Shown here: positions 1 to 7,578 of the stretch, piece by piece
How positions within the stretch are numbered: the stretch's first letter is position 1
Layout: each line of letters starts with the position of its first letter
Virus record (IMG/VR): IMGVR_UViG_3300029327_000042
Span: 1 to 58,660 of that record
Length of the DNA: 58,660 nucleotides
Reading direction: 5' to 3' (one strand)
Source: a virus
The notes under the pieces: generated by a model
The model's input: the letters and a program-made list of their open reading frames with translations, nothing else
The model's database searches: none
Told to the model about the DNA's origin: nothing
Made by a program: the position numbers and the translations under genes

Positions 1-33
1 CTTCAGCAGCGAATTCCCCGCTTATTTGCTGAT

Positions 34-78
34 GGGCCGCCAGGGTCTCGAACCCCGAACCTCCTGATTAAGAGTCAG
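34..78 (-). tRNA. 3' half of tRNA-Lys(CTT), attachment-site remnant
   Basis: Read on the minus strand, this is the anticodon stem-loop from its 5' strand onward (loop CTCTTAA, anticodon CTT), a variable loop, a five-pair T stem with loop TTCGAGA, and the acceptor 3' strand GCGGCCC followed by A. The D arm and 5' acceptor strand are missing; beyond 78 the sequence is unrelated. A break inside the anticodon stem with an intact 3' part is the usual trace of tyrosine-recombinase integration into a tRNA gene, the displaced 3' piece marking the distal end of the element. The island would then extend to the right, and the intact tRNA-Lys should lie beyond the window. No CCA is encoded. Confidence 0.8.
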
Positions 79-472
79 AAAAAAGCGAAAAGCGTGAGTA
101 GCTAAGGTGATGTATCGGTAAGTTATTTCTATGTAACATCGCGATTTAACGATGGTAATCCTTTTGCTGATTTTCACCGTATTACCCATCGTTACCTGTC
201 CTTTAAAGCGATTATGGCAGGATTATGGCAGAAAATTTGTGAAGGTAAGTAAGCGAAATGACGCTGCTTTGCCGAAGGTACCCGATTTTGGTCCTTATTT
301 AAGGCTTAGCCATATTTTCCCCCATGATCGTCAACTACTTTCACCTACTATTCACTTCATGAATCTGATAAACGCGGTTTGAAAAAGTGGCAGATCTTCC
401 CATTACTTCATAGGAGGAAATCGCAGCGAGAGATTCCTCTATACTCGCATGGCCCTATTCTGAAGCCCATCT
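79..472. other. Non-coding left end of the island
   Basis: I see no convincing gene here. A 76-codon frame from 152 starts without a ribosome binding site and has no recognisable domain. Around 210-232 there is a short direct repeat of GATTATGGCA, the kind of spacing seen in integrase arm sites next to an att core. The region separates the tRNA remnant from the first promoter at 473. Confidence 0.5.
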
Positions 473-501
473 TTGACCTAAAAGCTATAGCATATTATAC
501 T
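473..501 (+). promoter_or_regulatory. Sigma70-like promoter of the 530 gene
   Basis: TTGACC at 473-478 and TATACT at 496-501 are separated by 17 bases. Six bases further on begins an 18-base segment that is repeated exactly, at the same distance from a -10 box, in front of the gene at 25,931. Confidence 0.6.
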
Positions 502-507
502 TAAATT

Positions 508-525
508 AGATAATAACTAAAATAA
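508..525 (+). repeat. 18-base leader repeat, copy 1
   Basis: AGATAATAACTAAAATAA occurs here and again at 25,909-25,926. In both places it starts six bases after the -10 hexamer, so it would span the transcription start, and in both places a GTG-initiated small membrane-protein gene follows. Confidence 0.7.
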
Positions 526-529
526 CGAT

Positions 530-712
530 GTGGAACAATCTAAACCAAAATCAATCATCAAAAATAAGATGTATATAATCCTGGGAATTCTGGCAATTGT
601 GGCTGTATTTTATACTGCCGTCTATTTTTACCAAAGAGCGACGAGAGAATCATCTTTTCCATTGAACCACGGTAAGCCTTTAGATGTGAACCAACCAGCT
701 ATTAAAGAGTAG
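530..712 (+). CDS. Small single-pass membrane protein, GTG start
   Basis: A 60-residue protein with a short basic N-terminus, one hydrophobic segment at about residues 14-33 (YIILGILAIVAVFY) and a polar tail. It has no recognisable family. The promoter and leader in front are shared with the small membrane-protein gene at 25,931, which also starts with GTG GA. This points to a common regulatory design for cargo near element ends. It ends just before a terminator shared with the converging gene on the right. Function unknown. Confidence 0.55.
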   Translation: MEQSKPKSIIKNKMYIILGILAIVAVFYTAVYFYQRATRESSFPLNHGKPLDVNQPAIKE

Positions 713-750
713 CAGTTTAGAGTGCTTAATACTAAGTTACAAGTTCTATT

Positions 751-790
751 AAAAAAAAGCAGAATCTCAGTTGAGAGTCTGCCTTTTTTT
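751..790. terminator. Bidirectional terminator
   Basis: A run of A, the stem GCAGA-x-TCTC / GAGA-x-TCTGC and a run of T form a symmetric intrinsic terminator between two converging genes (530-712 and 815-3748). Confidence 0.75.
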
Positions 791-814
791 AGTTATTTAT
801 GCCTGAGCATTCGT

Positions 815-3748
815 TTAGAAAGGAACAAATGTTATGAGTTTTGGGACGGCCACAAATGTATTCACCAATAACGAAGCGCTATTTATTGTTAAAAACACTG
901 TATCCCATGTGTCCCAGCACAGATTAAGCACACTAGTATGAGTCCCATCGGCATTGTCACTTTCAATAAAGTTGACTGTACACCAGTGAGAATCATTATT
1001 CCAAGTATCATTGATCAGTAAGTATTCGACGCCGTTTATCCTTTTATAACCAGTCGCCAAAACAGCATGTCCTCCACTAAGATCCGGCATACCTATTTGG
1101 GAGACTACTACCCATCCGGAAACATAAGCTGGTTCTCCGTTCATGAGCTTTTGTTTCAATACATCTAACGTCTGGTGTGAAGACAGAAGCAATGGATTGA
1201 GGTAGTCGATGTCCCACTGTACATAAACGTTTTGGGGACTTGCCGATGTTTGAATGCTAACGGAATAATCCCTCATTTTTTCCAGCGTTACCTGATCATC
1301 AACCCACGTCCCGCCCTTTTGAATGTAAGCATCGAGGTACATTGCCATCGACTCGAGTATCTTCTCAGTGTTTTCCGAGTAAGCGGAGTTGTCAAGCTGA
1401 ATGCCATAGGGATTCATACTATTAAAATAGTAGAGAAACATCATCGTAAATGAAACCGGCACACACCCCGCCGGTCCAGCACTACCCGTACCATCAAAAA
1501 ACCGATAGGCTGAATCTTTTTGGTTTATGGCAGGAACCGACAAGGAAAATTCAGTATCAGGTTCATTCCCAGTCGTTTGAGGTCTGAATACCGCTTTGAC
1601 CGCTCTTGAATTTAAAAGGGTTAAGGGCAGAGTGTCCTGCGCATAGAGTGCATTCTCCACAACCCAAACGTCAAAAACCCACCCTGGATTTGCCGCTGCA
1701 GTAAGGGTTGCAACAGTTCCGGGACTTACGGAAGTTTGGCAACTTTGAGAACAGATGAGACCATTCACGTCATTGGACACACTTCCAGCATCAGTTGGAT
1801 CGACCGTTACGGCGAGTGTATTAACGGGGAGAAAAACAGCTTTTAAGGTATTGGCTGCATACATGGTAACTTGAAGAGGATTCTGCGTGTATGGTTTGTT
1901 GTAGCCGTTCAGTTCCCAATGATCAAAAACGAATCCTAGATTTTGATGAGCCGACACTTGTACGTTCTGCTCCGAAGGGTAATCCTGCTGACAAGTGTTT
2001 GGTGGTGATCCGTTGCAAGAAATCCCACCAATATCACTTGTTATGGAACCACCTTCCACAGGGCTAGAAACTACGGTGAGCGAGTAGATCGGTTGAAAGA
2101 CAGCGGAGAGATGCATCGGGTCCGTTATGGTGAAAGTGTCAGTTGAACTAGTTGACACTACATTGCCTCCCACCATCCAATGGACAAAAGTGTAACCAGG
2201 TTGGGGTTGAGCGGTGAGGGTGATTTGCTGATTGTAATCCAATGCTTCTTCACAGTCGCCGGGGCAACTGATCCGAGGATTTTGTGGAATATTTTCTACA
2301 ACCGTTCCGCTGAATTCCGGACTAACGCTGACACTAATCCCCGGCAGTGGGGCGTAATATGCGGTCACGGTCTTGCTCGCGTTCATGGTGACGGTCAGCT
2401 GAGTCGTGTAATACGTATAATTCTGACCATCGTACCAGTAATGCAGGGTGTATCCTGGTTCTTCGAGAGCCGTAAGCGTGACCTGCTGGTTGAGAGGGTA
2501 TGCCTCGTTGCAATCGCTTCCTTGCGAGCCGCAATTGATCCCCGGCCCAGAAATCGATCCTTGGTTGGAGGGATTAGCCACCGTGGTTAACGTAAGCTGA
2601 CCAAGATTGAACAGCGACGGAGAAGGAACTTTTTTGTCAACGTTAGTCCCATCACCAAACCGGCCATTGTTGTTAAACCCCCATGCCTGAACACTTCCGT
2701 CTGACTTACCCGCAAAGCTAGCCTCTGCTTCCATCATAGCTCTGGGTATTACTGTATAAGTTTGTCCGGGATTGACGTTATATGGGGTGAATTTGTCGGT
2801 GGTGGTATTATTTCCGATCTCGCCCTTATAATTGTATCCCCACGTCCATAAGCTTCCGTTCAACTTCAATCCCATGCCGTGCAAGTACCCAGCGGAAATA
2901 GCCGACCAATCATTTTCTCCTGGAATTTTATAGGGGGTCAGCCTATATCCGCTGTTCCATCCATCTCCGGATGCTCCATTATTTTCGGTGCCCCAAACCC
3001 ACCGCGTATGATCGGTTTTCAACGCTATGGTAAAGTTACTTCCTCCTACCGCTTGCAACCAATCCGTAGCCGTACCAACTTGTAATGGACTGAGGACATT
3101 CACTCTGGAATTATTACCCATTTCCCCGAAACTATTACTTCCCCAGACCCACAGTGTTCCATTGGTTTTTATTGCCAACGAATGATATTCTCCGGCGCTA
3201 ATGGATTTCCAATCGGTATCAGTTCCCACTTGAATTGGTATAAGAGAACTGTCCATTGTTCCCCTTCCTAATTGTCCAGCGGAATTATATCCCCAAGCCC
3301 ATAAGGAACCATCAGATTTAAGGGCAAGTGTGTGAATTGCTCCGGAAAAAACATCTACCCAATCATTGTCACTGCCTATTTGGCCTGGCTGATTACTATA
3401 GTATTGCGCACCAATATTTCTACCAAGGGCATAACCCGAAGTATTTGCGCCCCATGACCAGAGCGTGCCATCGGATTTTATCCCAACACTAAAATAACCA
3501 CCGGCAGTAATTTTCGTCCAGACGCTCGGTAATTGCACCGGGGAAAGGGCATTGATTGTTGTTCCATTACCCACTTGACCATAATTATTTTGACCGCTTG
3601 CCCACAATGTTCCATTAACATCAAGAACAAGGGTATGAAATCTACCACCGGCGATTTGCGGCTGGACAGCCATAGCTGCCGTACTCGCACAAACGATGAA
3701 CAGCGAAGCTAAGAGTAATATTAACCATCCTCTAGACGATAAATACAT
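815..3748 (-). CDS. Secreted RCC1-propeller / bacterial-repeat protein with C39-like peptidase
   Basis: The start at 3748 has a strong AAGGAG site eight bases upstream and gives a 977-residue protein with a signal peptide (about residues 1-27, ending AMA). Seven RCC1-type repeats follow (about 30-390, each with W-x-WG-x-N-x2-G-x2-G), enough for one beta-propeller. Four cysteine-paired repeats of the Listeria/Bacteroides InlB-like type come next (about 395-720). The last 240 residues look like peptidase family C39_2, with Cys in GPAGC (about 760), His in GGHAVLATGY (about 893) and an IND motif (about 912). It should act outside the cell or at the surface, perhaps as a self-processing or target-binding protease. 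The region upstream carries a good promoter. Substrate unknown. Confidence 0.8.
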   Translation of the reverse strand: MYLSSRGWLILLLASLFIVCASTAAMAVQPQIAGGRFHTLVLDVNGTLWASGQNNYGQVGNGTTINALSPVQLPSVWTKITAGGYFSVGIKSDGTLWSWGANTSGYALGRNIGAQYYSNQPGQIGSDNDWVDVFSGAIHTLALKSDGSLWAWGYNSAGQLGRGTMDSSLIPIQVGTDTDWKSISAGEYHSLAIKTNGTLWVWGSNSFGEMGNNSRVNVLSPLQVGTATDWLQAVGGSNFTIALKTDHTRWVWGTENNGASGDGWNSGYRLTPYKIPGENDWSAISAGYLHGMGLKLNGSLWTWGYNYKGEIGNNTTTDKFTPYNVNPGQTYTVIPRAMMEAEASFAGKSDGSVQAWGFNNNGRFGDGTNVDKKVPSPSLFNLGQLTLTTVANPSNQGSISGPGINCGSQGSDCNEAYPLNQQVTLTALEEPGYTLHYWYDGQNYTYYTTQLTVTMNASKTVTAYYAPLPGISVSVSPEFSGTVVENIPQNPRISCPGDCEEALDYNQQITLTAQPQPGYTFVHWMVGGNVVSTSSTDTFTITDPMHLSAVFQPIYSLTVVSSPVEGGSITSDIGGISCNGSPPNTCQQDYPSEQNVQVSAHQNLGFVFDHWELNGYNKPYTQNPLQVTMYAANTLKAVFLPVNTLAVTVDPTDAGSVSNDVNGLICSQSCQTSVSPGTVATLTAAANPGWVFDVWVVENALYAQDTLPLTLLNSRAVKAVFRPQTTGNEPDTEFSLSVPAINQKDSAYRFFDGTGSAGPAGCVPVSFTMMFLYYFNSMNPYGIQLDNSAYSENTEKILESMAMYLDAYIQKGGTWVDDQVTLEKMRDYSVSIQTSASPQNVYVQWDIDYLNPLLLSSHQTLDVLKQKLMNGEPAYVSGWVVVSQIGMPDLSGGHAVLATGYKRINGVEYLLINDTWNNDSHWCTVNFIESDNADGTHTSVLNLCWDTWDTVFLTINSASLLVNTFVAVPKLITFVPF

Positions 3749-3886
3749 TACGTTCTCCTTTGGTGTGAAACTTATTGGTGAGTGTTCAGCATACAAGTCA
3801 TTACCTAACAAGGTATTGTATTCAATTGTAAAAGAACTCAGATACCTCCTTTCGTTTTAGTTTTAGTATCTATGACACTATATACT

Positions 3887-3915
3887 ATGATAGCAGACGG
3901 CTATAATATGGTCAA
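3887..3915 (-). promoter_or_regulatory. Promoter of the secreted protease gene
   Basis: On the minus strand TTGACC (3915-3910) and TATCAT (3892-3887) are 17 bases apart, leaving a leader of roughly 130 bases to the start codon at 3748. The stretch 3749-4064 otherwise holds no gene. Confidence 0.55.
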
Positions 3916-4020
3916 AACTAGCAAGTCGTTAAGTGTGTTTGGTGAATGTTGTTGGTTTTGATATGAAGGAGAAAGGGGCTTTTAGTAGATGAGATTATAA
4001 ATCCCAGTTCATTCATGCAT

Positions 4021-4056
4021 AAGACCCCTTCCCATGTTTTGGGTTGGGGTCTTTTT
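4021..4056 (+). terminator. Hairpin with T run
   Basis: AAGACCCC and GGGGTCTTTTTT form a stem with a T run on the plus strand. It sits just beyond the 3' end of the minus-strand operon that ends at 4065, so it would mainly stop transcription arriving from the left. Confidence 0.5.
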
Positions 4057-4064
4057 TGAAAGAA

Positions 4065-4235
4065 CTAATATCCACATTCCGCGCAACTTGTTTCGATCTT
4101 CCCGCCGCCCAGGGACACAATAATGATCGTGTTCGCGAAGTTGTGGCCGGGGGTGGCCTGGTGGCCGCAGTCGAGCTTGATGTGAGTGCCGGCCAGCAAG
4201 AGCTTGAGATCTTCTGTGGTGAGTTCCTTTTTCAC
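4065..4235 (-). CDS. Small zinc-ribbon-like protein
   Basis: This 56-residue reading frame starts at a GTG that overlaps the stop of the DUF932 gene by four bases (GTGA), so it should be translationally coupled to it. The protein has CGHQ near residue 23 and ends with C-x2-C (SCAECGY), with several His between, consistent with a small metal-binding fold. A longer overlapping frame in this stretch has no protein-like character. Function unknown; the pairing with DUF932 suggests a joint role. Confidence 0.6.
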   Translation of the reverse strand: MKKELTTEDLKLLLAGTHIKLDCGHQATPGHNFANTIIIVSLGGGKIETSCAECGY

Positions 4236-4963
4236 CGTCCACCCCCTCCCAGCGCGGTGATGGTGTGGTGCAGTTGCACATGCTTTTCCATCACCGTGAG
4301 CGGGGGTGAGGATTTCAACGCCTCGGTACAGGCGTTATAGAGACTCCACATGGTTCTTGGCCGAAACTCTTCATAGGTCGGGCGCAGCCATTCTTCTTTC
4401 ACGACGGTGAGTTGACGCGGACTGATTATGTCTCGCCCGTAGAGCAGCCCCATAAGTTTAAAGGCCTCCAGATCGTTCACGGGGTAACTTTTCATCGCTG
4501 CCGCATCCTCGGTGATCTTTGCAAAGCAGTCCTGGCTTCGGTAAAGCGTTTGAATGCAGGTTGTTTCCAGTGCGAGCCAAACATTTTTGGTATGTTTTTT
4601 CATCACCACGATCTCGCCTTGGAGGGCCAGATTGTCGCAGACAAAGACGCTGGCCCCCATGGCCAGGCCAATGGACATGGAGCGGTCGTAGCTATTGCGA
4701 AAGGCCAGCGAGAGCGCGAGATCGCCCACATCCTTTTGAAACTTGAAGAAGGCGAACATCTGGTTACCGTTCCGGGCCAGTCCGTAATGCTCGCCAACGA
4801 GCAGGTAATCTTTCAAAATGACTTGGGAGATGGTCAGGAGCTTGTTCGCCAAATGATAATGGCTCACTGGTTTATAGGTGTCCGACTCCTGAGGCAGCGG
4901 GATCAAATCTAACTGCTCACGGGTTACCTCTTTGCCATCAACATGCATCATAAAGCCTTCCAT
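4232..4963 (-). CDS. DUF932 family phage/plasmid-related protein
   Basis: A 243-residue protein with the typical DUF932 pattern: an N-terminal LIPLPQESDTYKPVSH-like segment, SLAFRNSYDRSMSIGLAMGASVFVCDN in the middle, then EIVVMKKHTKN. The family is widespread on plasmids, phages and integrative elements; its biochemical role is not established. The start at 4963 has a perfect AGGAGGT six bases upstream. It is the penultimate gene of the minus-strand block 7360-4065 and overlaps a small zinc protein gene by four bases. Confidence 0.8.
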   Translation of the reverse strand: MEGFMMHVDGKEVTREQLDLIPLPQESDTYKPVSHYHLANKLLTISQVILKDYLLVGEHYGLARNGNQMFAFFKFQKDVGDLALSLAFRNSYDRSMSIGLAMGASVFVCDNLALQGEIVVMKKHTKNVWLALETTCIQTLYRSQDCFAKITEDAAAMKSYPVNDLEAFKLMGLLYGRDIISPRQLTVVKEEWLRPTYEEFRPRTMWSLYNACTEALKSSPPLTVMEKHVQLHHTITALGGGGR

Positions 4964-5141
4964 AGTGACCTCCTGTGGGTTGGTTTTTCCTCAAAGCGAC
5001 GTAAATCATTGAAAAGAACCATGCTTCCCGGTGGGTTTCTTGGTTAACCGGGAATTACGATGGGAAAGAACTGAAAGGGTGGGGAAGCGGGACATTTTTG
5101 CCAGAGATCCGGGGGCGGGAAACGATTGGTTAACTGGAGGG

Positions 5142-5690
5142 TTAATGCTTGGACTTCGGTTCGGGTTGCTTTTCTGTGGCGGTTATCCCGAGGGCCACCG
5201 CATCAAACATGTTCTGGTGAAACTCCTCTTTCCAGGCGCGGTCCTGCGTCAGGTACACTTTGAGTTCGGGGAATCGCAAGATAATGGCTCGGGCCACCTC
5301 CGCTTTACTGGCCCGGCCATTACCGCAAATGTGTTTTTTCACGGTGCTGGGCGCAATGCAGATCACTTTGAGCTGCTTCCTTTTGCCGAGGGCCTTGATC
5401 TCGTCAGCAAAGACATTGAGCAGCGCGGCATTGCGGTTATTGGCAAAGAACGTTTTTTCCACCACCAGCACTCCCGGTTTCAGATCCGCCAGGAGTCGCA
5501 GGATCACCCGGCGACCTTCTTTGAGGGTGAAATGAGGGGTGGGGCCTTTGCGAAAGACCGTCACCCCGTGGTAGAGCAGCTTTTGTTTATCGAGGAGGGC
5601 CACGCCCATATAGCGGGTGCCGGGGTCAATGGCCAGAATATTGGTTTTGCTTTTTGGCATAAGAGGGAGGATGAGCGAAGAGACCCCCAT
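5142..5690 (-). CDS. RuvC-fold Holliday-junction resolvase-like protein, catalytic residues intact
   Basis: A protein of 182 residues with the RuvC/RNase H-like pattern. The first acidic residue is in AIDPGT (D22), the second in VVEK (E78) and a late His/Asp pair in H158 and FDAVALG (D163). All expected metal-binding positions are present, so it is likely an active structure-specific endonuclease acting on recombination or replication intermediates of the element. The frame is open further upstream, but a start at 5690 lies 17 bases after the previous gene's stop and is preferred; 5660 is the alternative. It follows a degenerate paralogue directly upstream. Confidence 0.75.
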   Translation of the reverse strand: MGVSSLILPLMPKSKTNILAIDPGTRYMGVALLDKQKLLYHGVTVFRKGPTPHFTLKEGRRVILRLLADLKPGVLVVEKTFFANNRNAALLNVFADEIKALGKRKQLKVICIAPSTVKKHICGNGRASKAEVARAIILRFPELKVYLTQDRAWKEEFHQNMFDAVALGITATEKQPEPKSKH

Positions 5691-5706
5691 AATATCTTCG
5701 CTTTGC

Positions 5707-6204
5707 TTAATTATTATCCAATTCGTGGGCGCATAGAGCAGCGAGCGCCACCGCTTCAAAGAGCCTGATGTGATAGGGATTCTTAGCGGCCTTTTCTCGG
5801 TCGAGCTCATACATGAGGTCCGGATACTCCGTGGCAAGGATCTCGGCCATGGCCCGTTTGTTACTCTTTCGCTGTCCCGTAAAGAATCGTTCTAACCGTC
5901 TGAGCGGATACTCGCGCACCTTAGCGCCGTTTGACTCAGCCAGAATGGAGATCTCCTGGGTTAACTGGTTCAGCGCACGGGAGCTGCGACAGCGATCCAG
6001 CTTTTTTATCGCCAAGGCGGCTGGCTGATACCGCTGCAATAATGTCAGGAGAATGTATTTGGCTTTACCGGCCTTCTCCCTGGTTGAACGGCCCCTGAGC
6101 ACCTTGACTCGCCAGTCCCGTAGTTGAGTCCCCTGCAGGACGGCGATGCCAAGGTAGCGCGAGCCGGGATTAACGGCCAGAACGGTCCGTGGTGTTGGCA
6201 TCAT
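5707..6204 (-). CDS. RuvC-fold paralogue with degenerate active site
   Basis: A 165-residue homologue of its downstream neighbour. The same blocks are recognisable (VNPGSRYLGIAV, LAIKK, LFEAVALA), but the three catalytic acids appear as N12, K67 and E150. The resolvase chemistry is therefore probably lost, while the fold and a late basic, DNA-binding-like segment remain (FFTGQRKSNKRAMAEI). The start ATG overlaps the end of the winged-helix gene by 35 bases. It may form a heterodimer with the active copy, since RuvC works as a dimer; this is inference. Confidence 0.7.
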   Translation of the reverse strand: MMPTPRTVLAVNPGSRYLGIAVLQGTQLRDWRVKVLRGRSTREKAGKAKYILLTLLQRYQPAALAIKKLDRCRSSRALNQLTQEISILAESNGAKVREYPLRRLERFFTGQRKSNKRAMAEILATEYPDLMYELDREKAAKNPYHIRLFEAVALAALCAHELDNN

Positions 6205-6928
6205 GTTGTTTGATGAGATAGTTAAAGAGCGCCCCGCGACTTTTCTTGATGTGTTTGGCTGGTATGAGCATGATAGTGGCAAAGACCTGCCGTAAGAGGG
6301 GCTCGGGGTACTTTTTTGCGTAGGACCGGTAGAGCGCAAGGCCCTTAAGATCATCGAGCCCCTCAGCCAGATCATGGGCCAAGAGATCTTCTCGGGATGG
6401 TCCCTGGTAACCAGGCGTGCCACGGACCCGATTAAGGAACGCTTTTTTACCTTCGATATCGATTTTTAATAATCCTCTTTTTATCGATCTTTCGTTAGCC
6501 GTTGCATGGGAGGCGAATTTTTGCGAAAGCGAAGGGATATTTTGTGTCTGGGAGACCGTTTGAGAGGTGGGCCGCATGCCACGGCTGAGAGCTGAGGCCT
6601 GCCCCGGCTGGGGTGGCTGTATGGCGTTACCACCGGAGGCTTTCCATTTCTTCACCTGGATGGAAAGACACCGTCCGTTACTTTTCGTGGCGATATAGTC
6701 CCCCTCGCGAAGGATCTTGAGCCAGCGAAGGACCGTATCTCTTTCCAGGCCCATGTCGGTACAGATCGTCTGGATCTTCCGAACCAACATGCCGGTCTGG
6801 CGATTGGCACCGAGCACCAAATAGAGAAAGAGCCAAAGAGCATTTTTCATTTTGCGATAATGGGTCGCCCGTTCATCCATGATGAGCCCGGTCCAGAGTG
6901 GTGCCCACCACTGTTTGTTTTTTGCCAT
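6170..6928 (-). CDS. Winged-helix protein, replication-initiator-like
   Basis: A 252-residue protein. The first 95 residues look like a winged helix (MDERATHYRKMKN, LVRKIQTICTDMGLERDTVLRWLKILREGDYI). A low-complexity linker rich in Ser, Gln and Pro follows, then a helical C-terminal domain. This arrangement is common in plasmid and phage replication proteins. Its place beside RuvC-fold proteins, DUF932 and an XRE regulator supports a DNA-maintenance role. The family is not identified with certainty and no origin repeats were recognised nearby. Confidence 0.55.
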   Translation of the reverse strand: MAKNKQWWAPLWTGLIMDERATHYRKMKNALWLFLYLVLGANRQTGMLVRKIQTICTDMGLERDTVLRWLKILREGDYIATKSNGRCLSIQVKKWKASGGNAIQPPQPGQASALSRGMRPTSQTVSQTQNIPSLSQKFASHATANERSIKRGLLKIDIEGKKAFLNRVRGTPGYQGPSREDLLAHDLAEGLDDLKGLALYRSYAKKYPEPLLRQVFATIMLIPAKHIKKSRGALFNYLIKQHDANTTDRSGR

Positions 6929-7021
6929 AGGCCAAGGGAGTTCGCATCTGGCGCGGCGGGGCGGCCAGATGCGAAACGGTCAGTCTTGGGTTGATTAGTT
7001 GTTAAAACAGCACCGGATGGA

Positions 7022-7360
7022 TCACCAAGAAGGAGTGGAAAAAGTACGGTCCCGTTCCTGATTGGAAACGGCCTCCTCAGAAGAGTTGGGAAAATAACAC
7101 TGCTCCTTTTCGGTAAGTTCGGTGCGCACCTGTTGTAAGTGCTCCCCGAACAGGGCTTCCACCATGGTGCGATAAAGAACTGCCAGGCGAAAGAGATTAA
7201 GGGTGTCGGGTACGCACACGCCTGTTTCCCAGCGCGAAATCATGCTAGGGCTCTTGAGTCCTAAGATCCGGGCCACCTCCCGTTGAGTGAGTCCTCGAAC
7301 ACGGCGGTATCTCCGTAACCCATTGGCAATCAGTTTTCGCTTGGGAAAAACGTCTGTCAT
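7022..7360 (-). CDS. XRE-family helix-turn-helix regulator
   Basis: A protein of 112 residues. Residues 12-66 are a standard Cro/C1 helix-turn-helix (LRRYRRVRGLTQREVARILGL, then SMISRWETG). The C-terminal third is polar and unassigned. As the first gene of the leftward block that continues with the winged-helix and RuvC-fold genes, it probably regulates that block or itself. No clear Shine-Dalgarno site precedes the ATG. Confidence 0.75.
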   Translation of the reverse strand: MTDVFPKRKLIANGLRRYRRVRGLTQREVARILGLKSPSMISRWETGVCVPDTLNLFRLAVLYRTMVEALFGEHLQQVRTELTEKEQCYFPNSSEEAVSNQERDRTFSTPSW

Positions 7361-7578
7361 AGATGGTGCTTACATGGAGAGCGCGATGGCTCAGGAGCAT
7401 CCGAATTTTTACGGAATTGTCGCCCGCTTGTTTTCATACACAAACGGGGGTGCGCCTGAGCCAGCTACGTTGAGCACGCTCTGGTTCTACCGTAGCAGAG
7501 TGAAAAAGGCTGAAAAGCGGGGACAAATTGCTGGGTAAAGCAACCAGCTGAAAGGGCTATGAGAGTGGGGAAGAGTGT

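Noticed and set aside
152-382. A 76-codon frame beginning with a hydrophobic stretch
   Set aside because: No ribosome binding site, odd composition after the first 20 residues, and it lies in the att-flanking region with short direct repeats. Non-coding is more likely.
4009-4281. A 90-codon minus-strand frame over the end of the DUF932 gene
   Set aside because: Its product is low-complexity His/Arg/Pro-rich. The other frame at 4065-4235 has a coupled start and a clear Cys/His pattern.
7287-7538. Plus-strand frame across the start of the XRE gene
   Set aside because: It overlaps a well-supported helix-turn-helix gene on the other strand and has no recognisable content.
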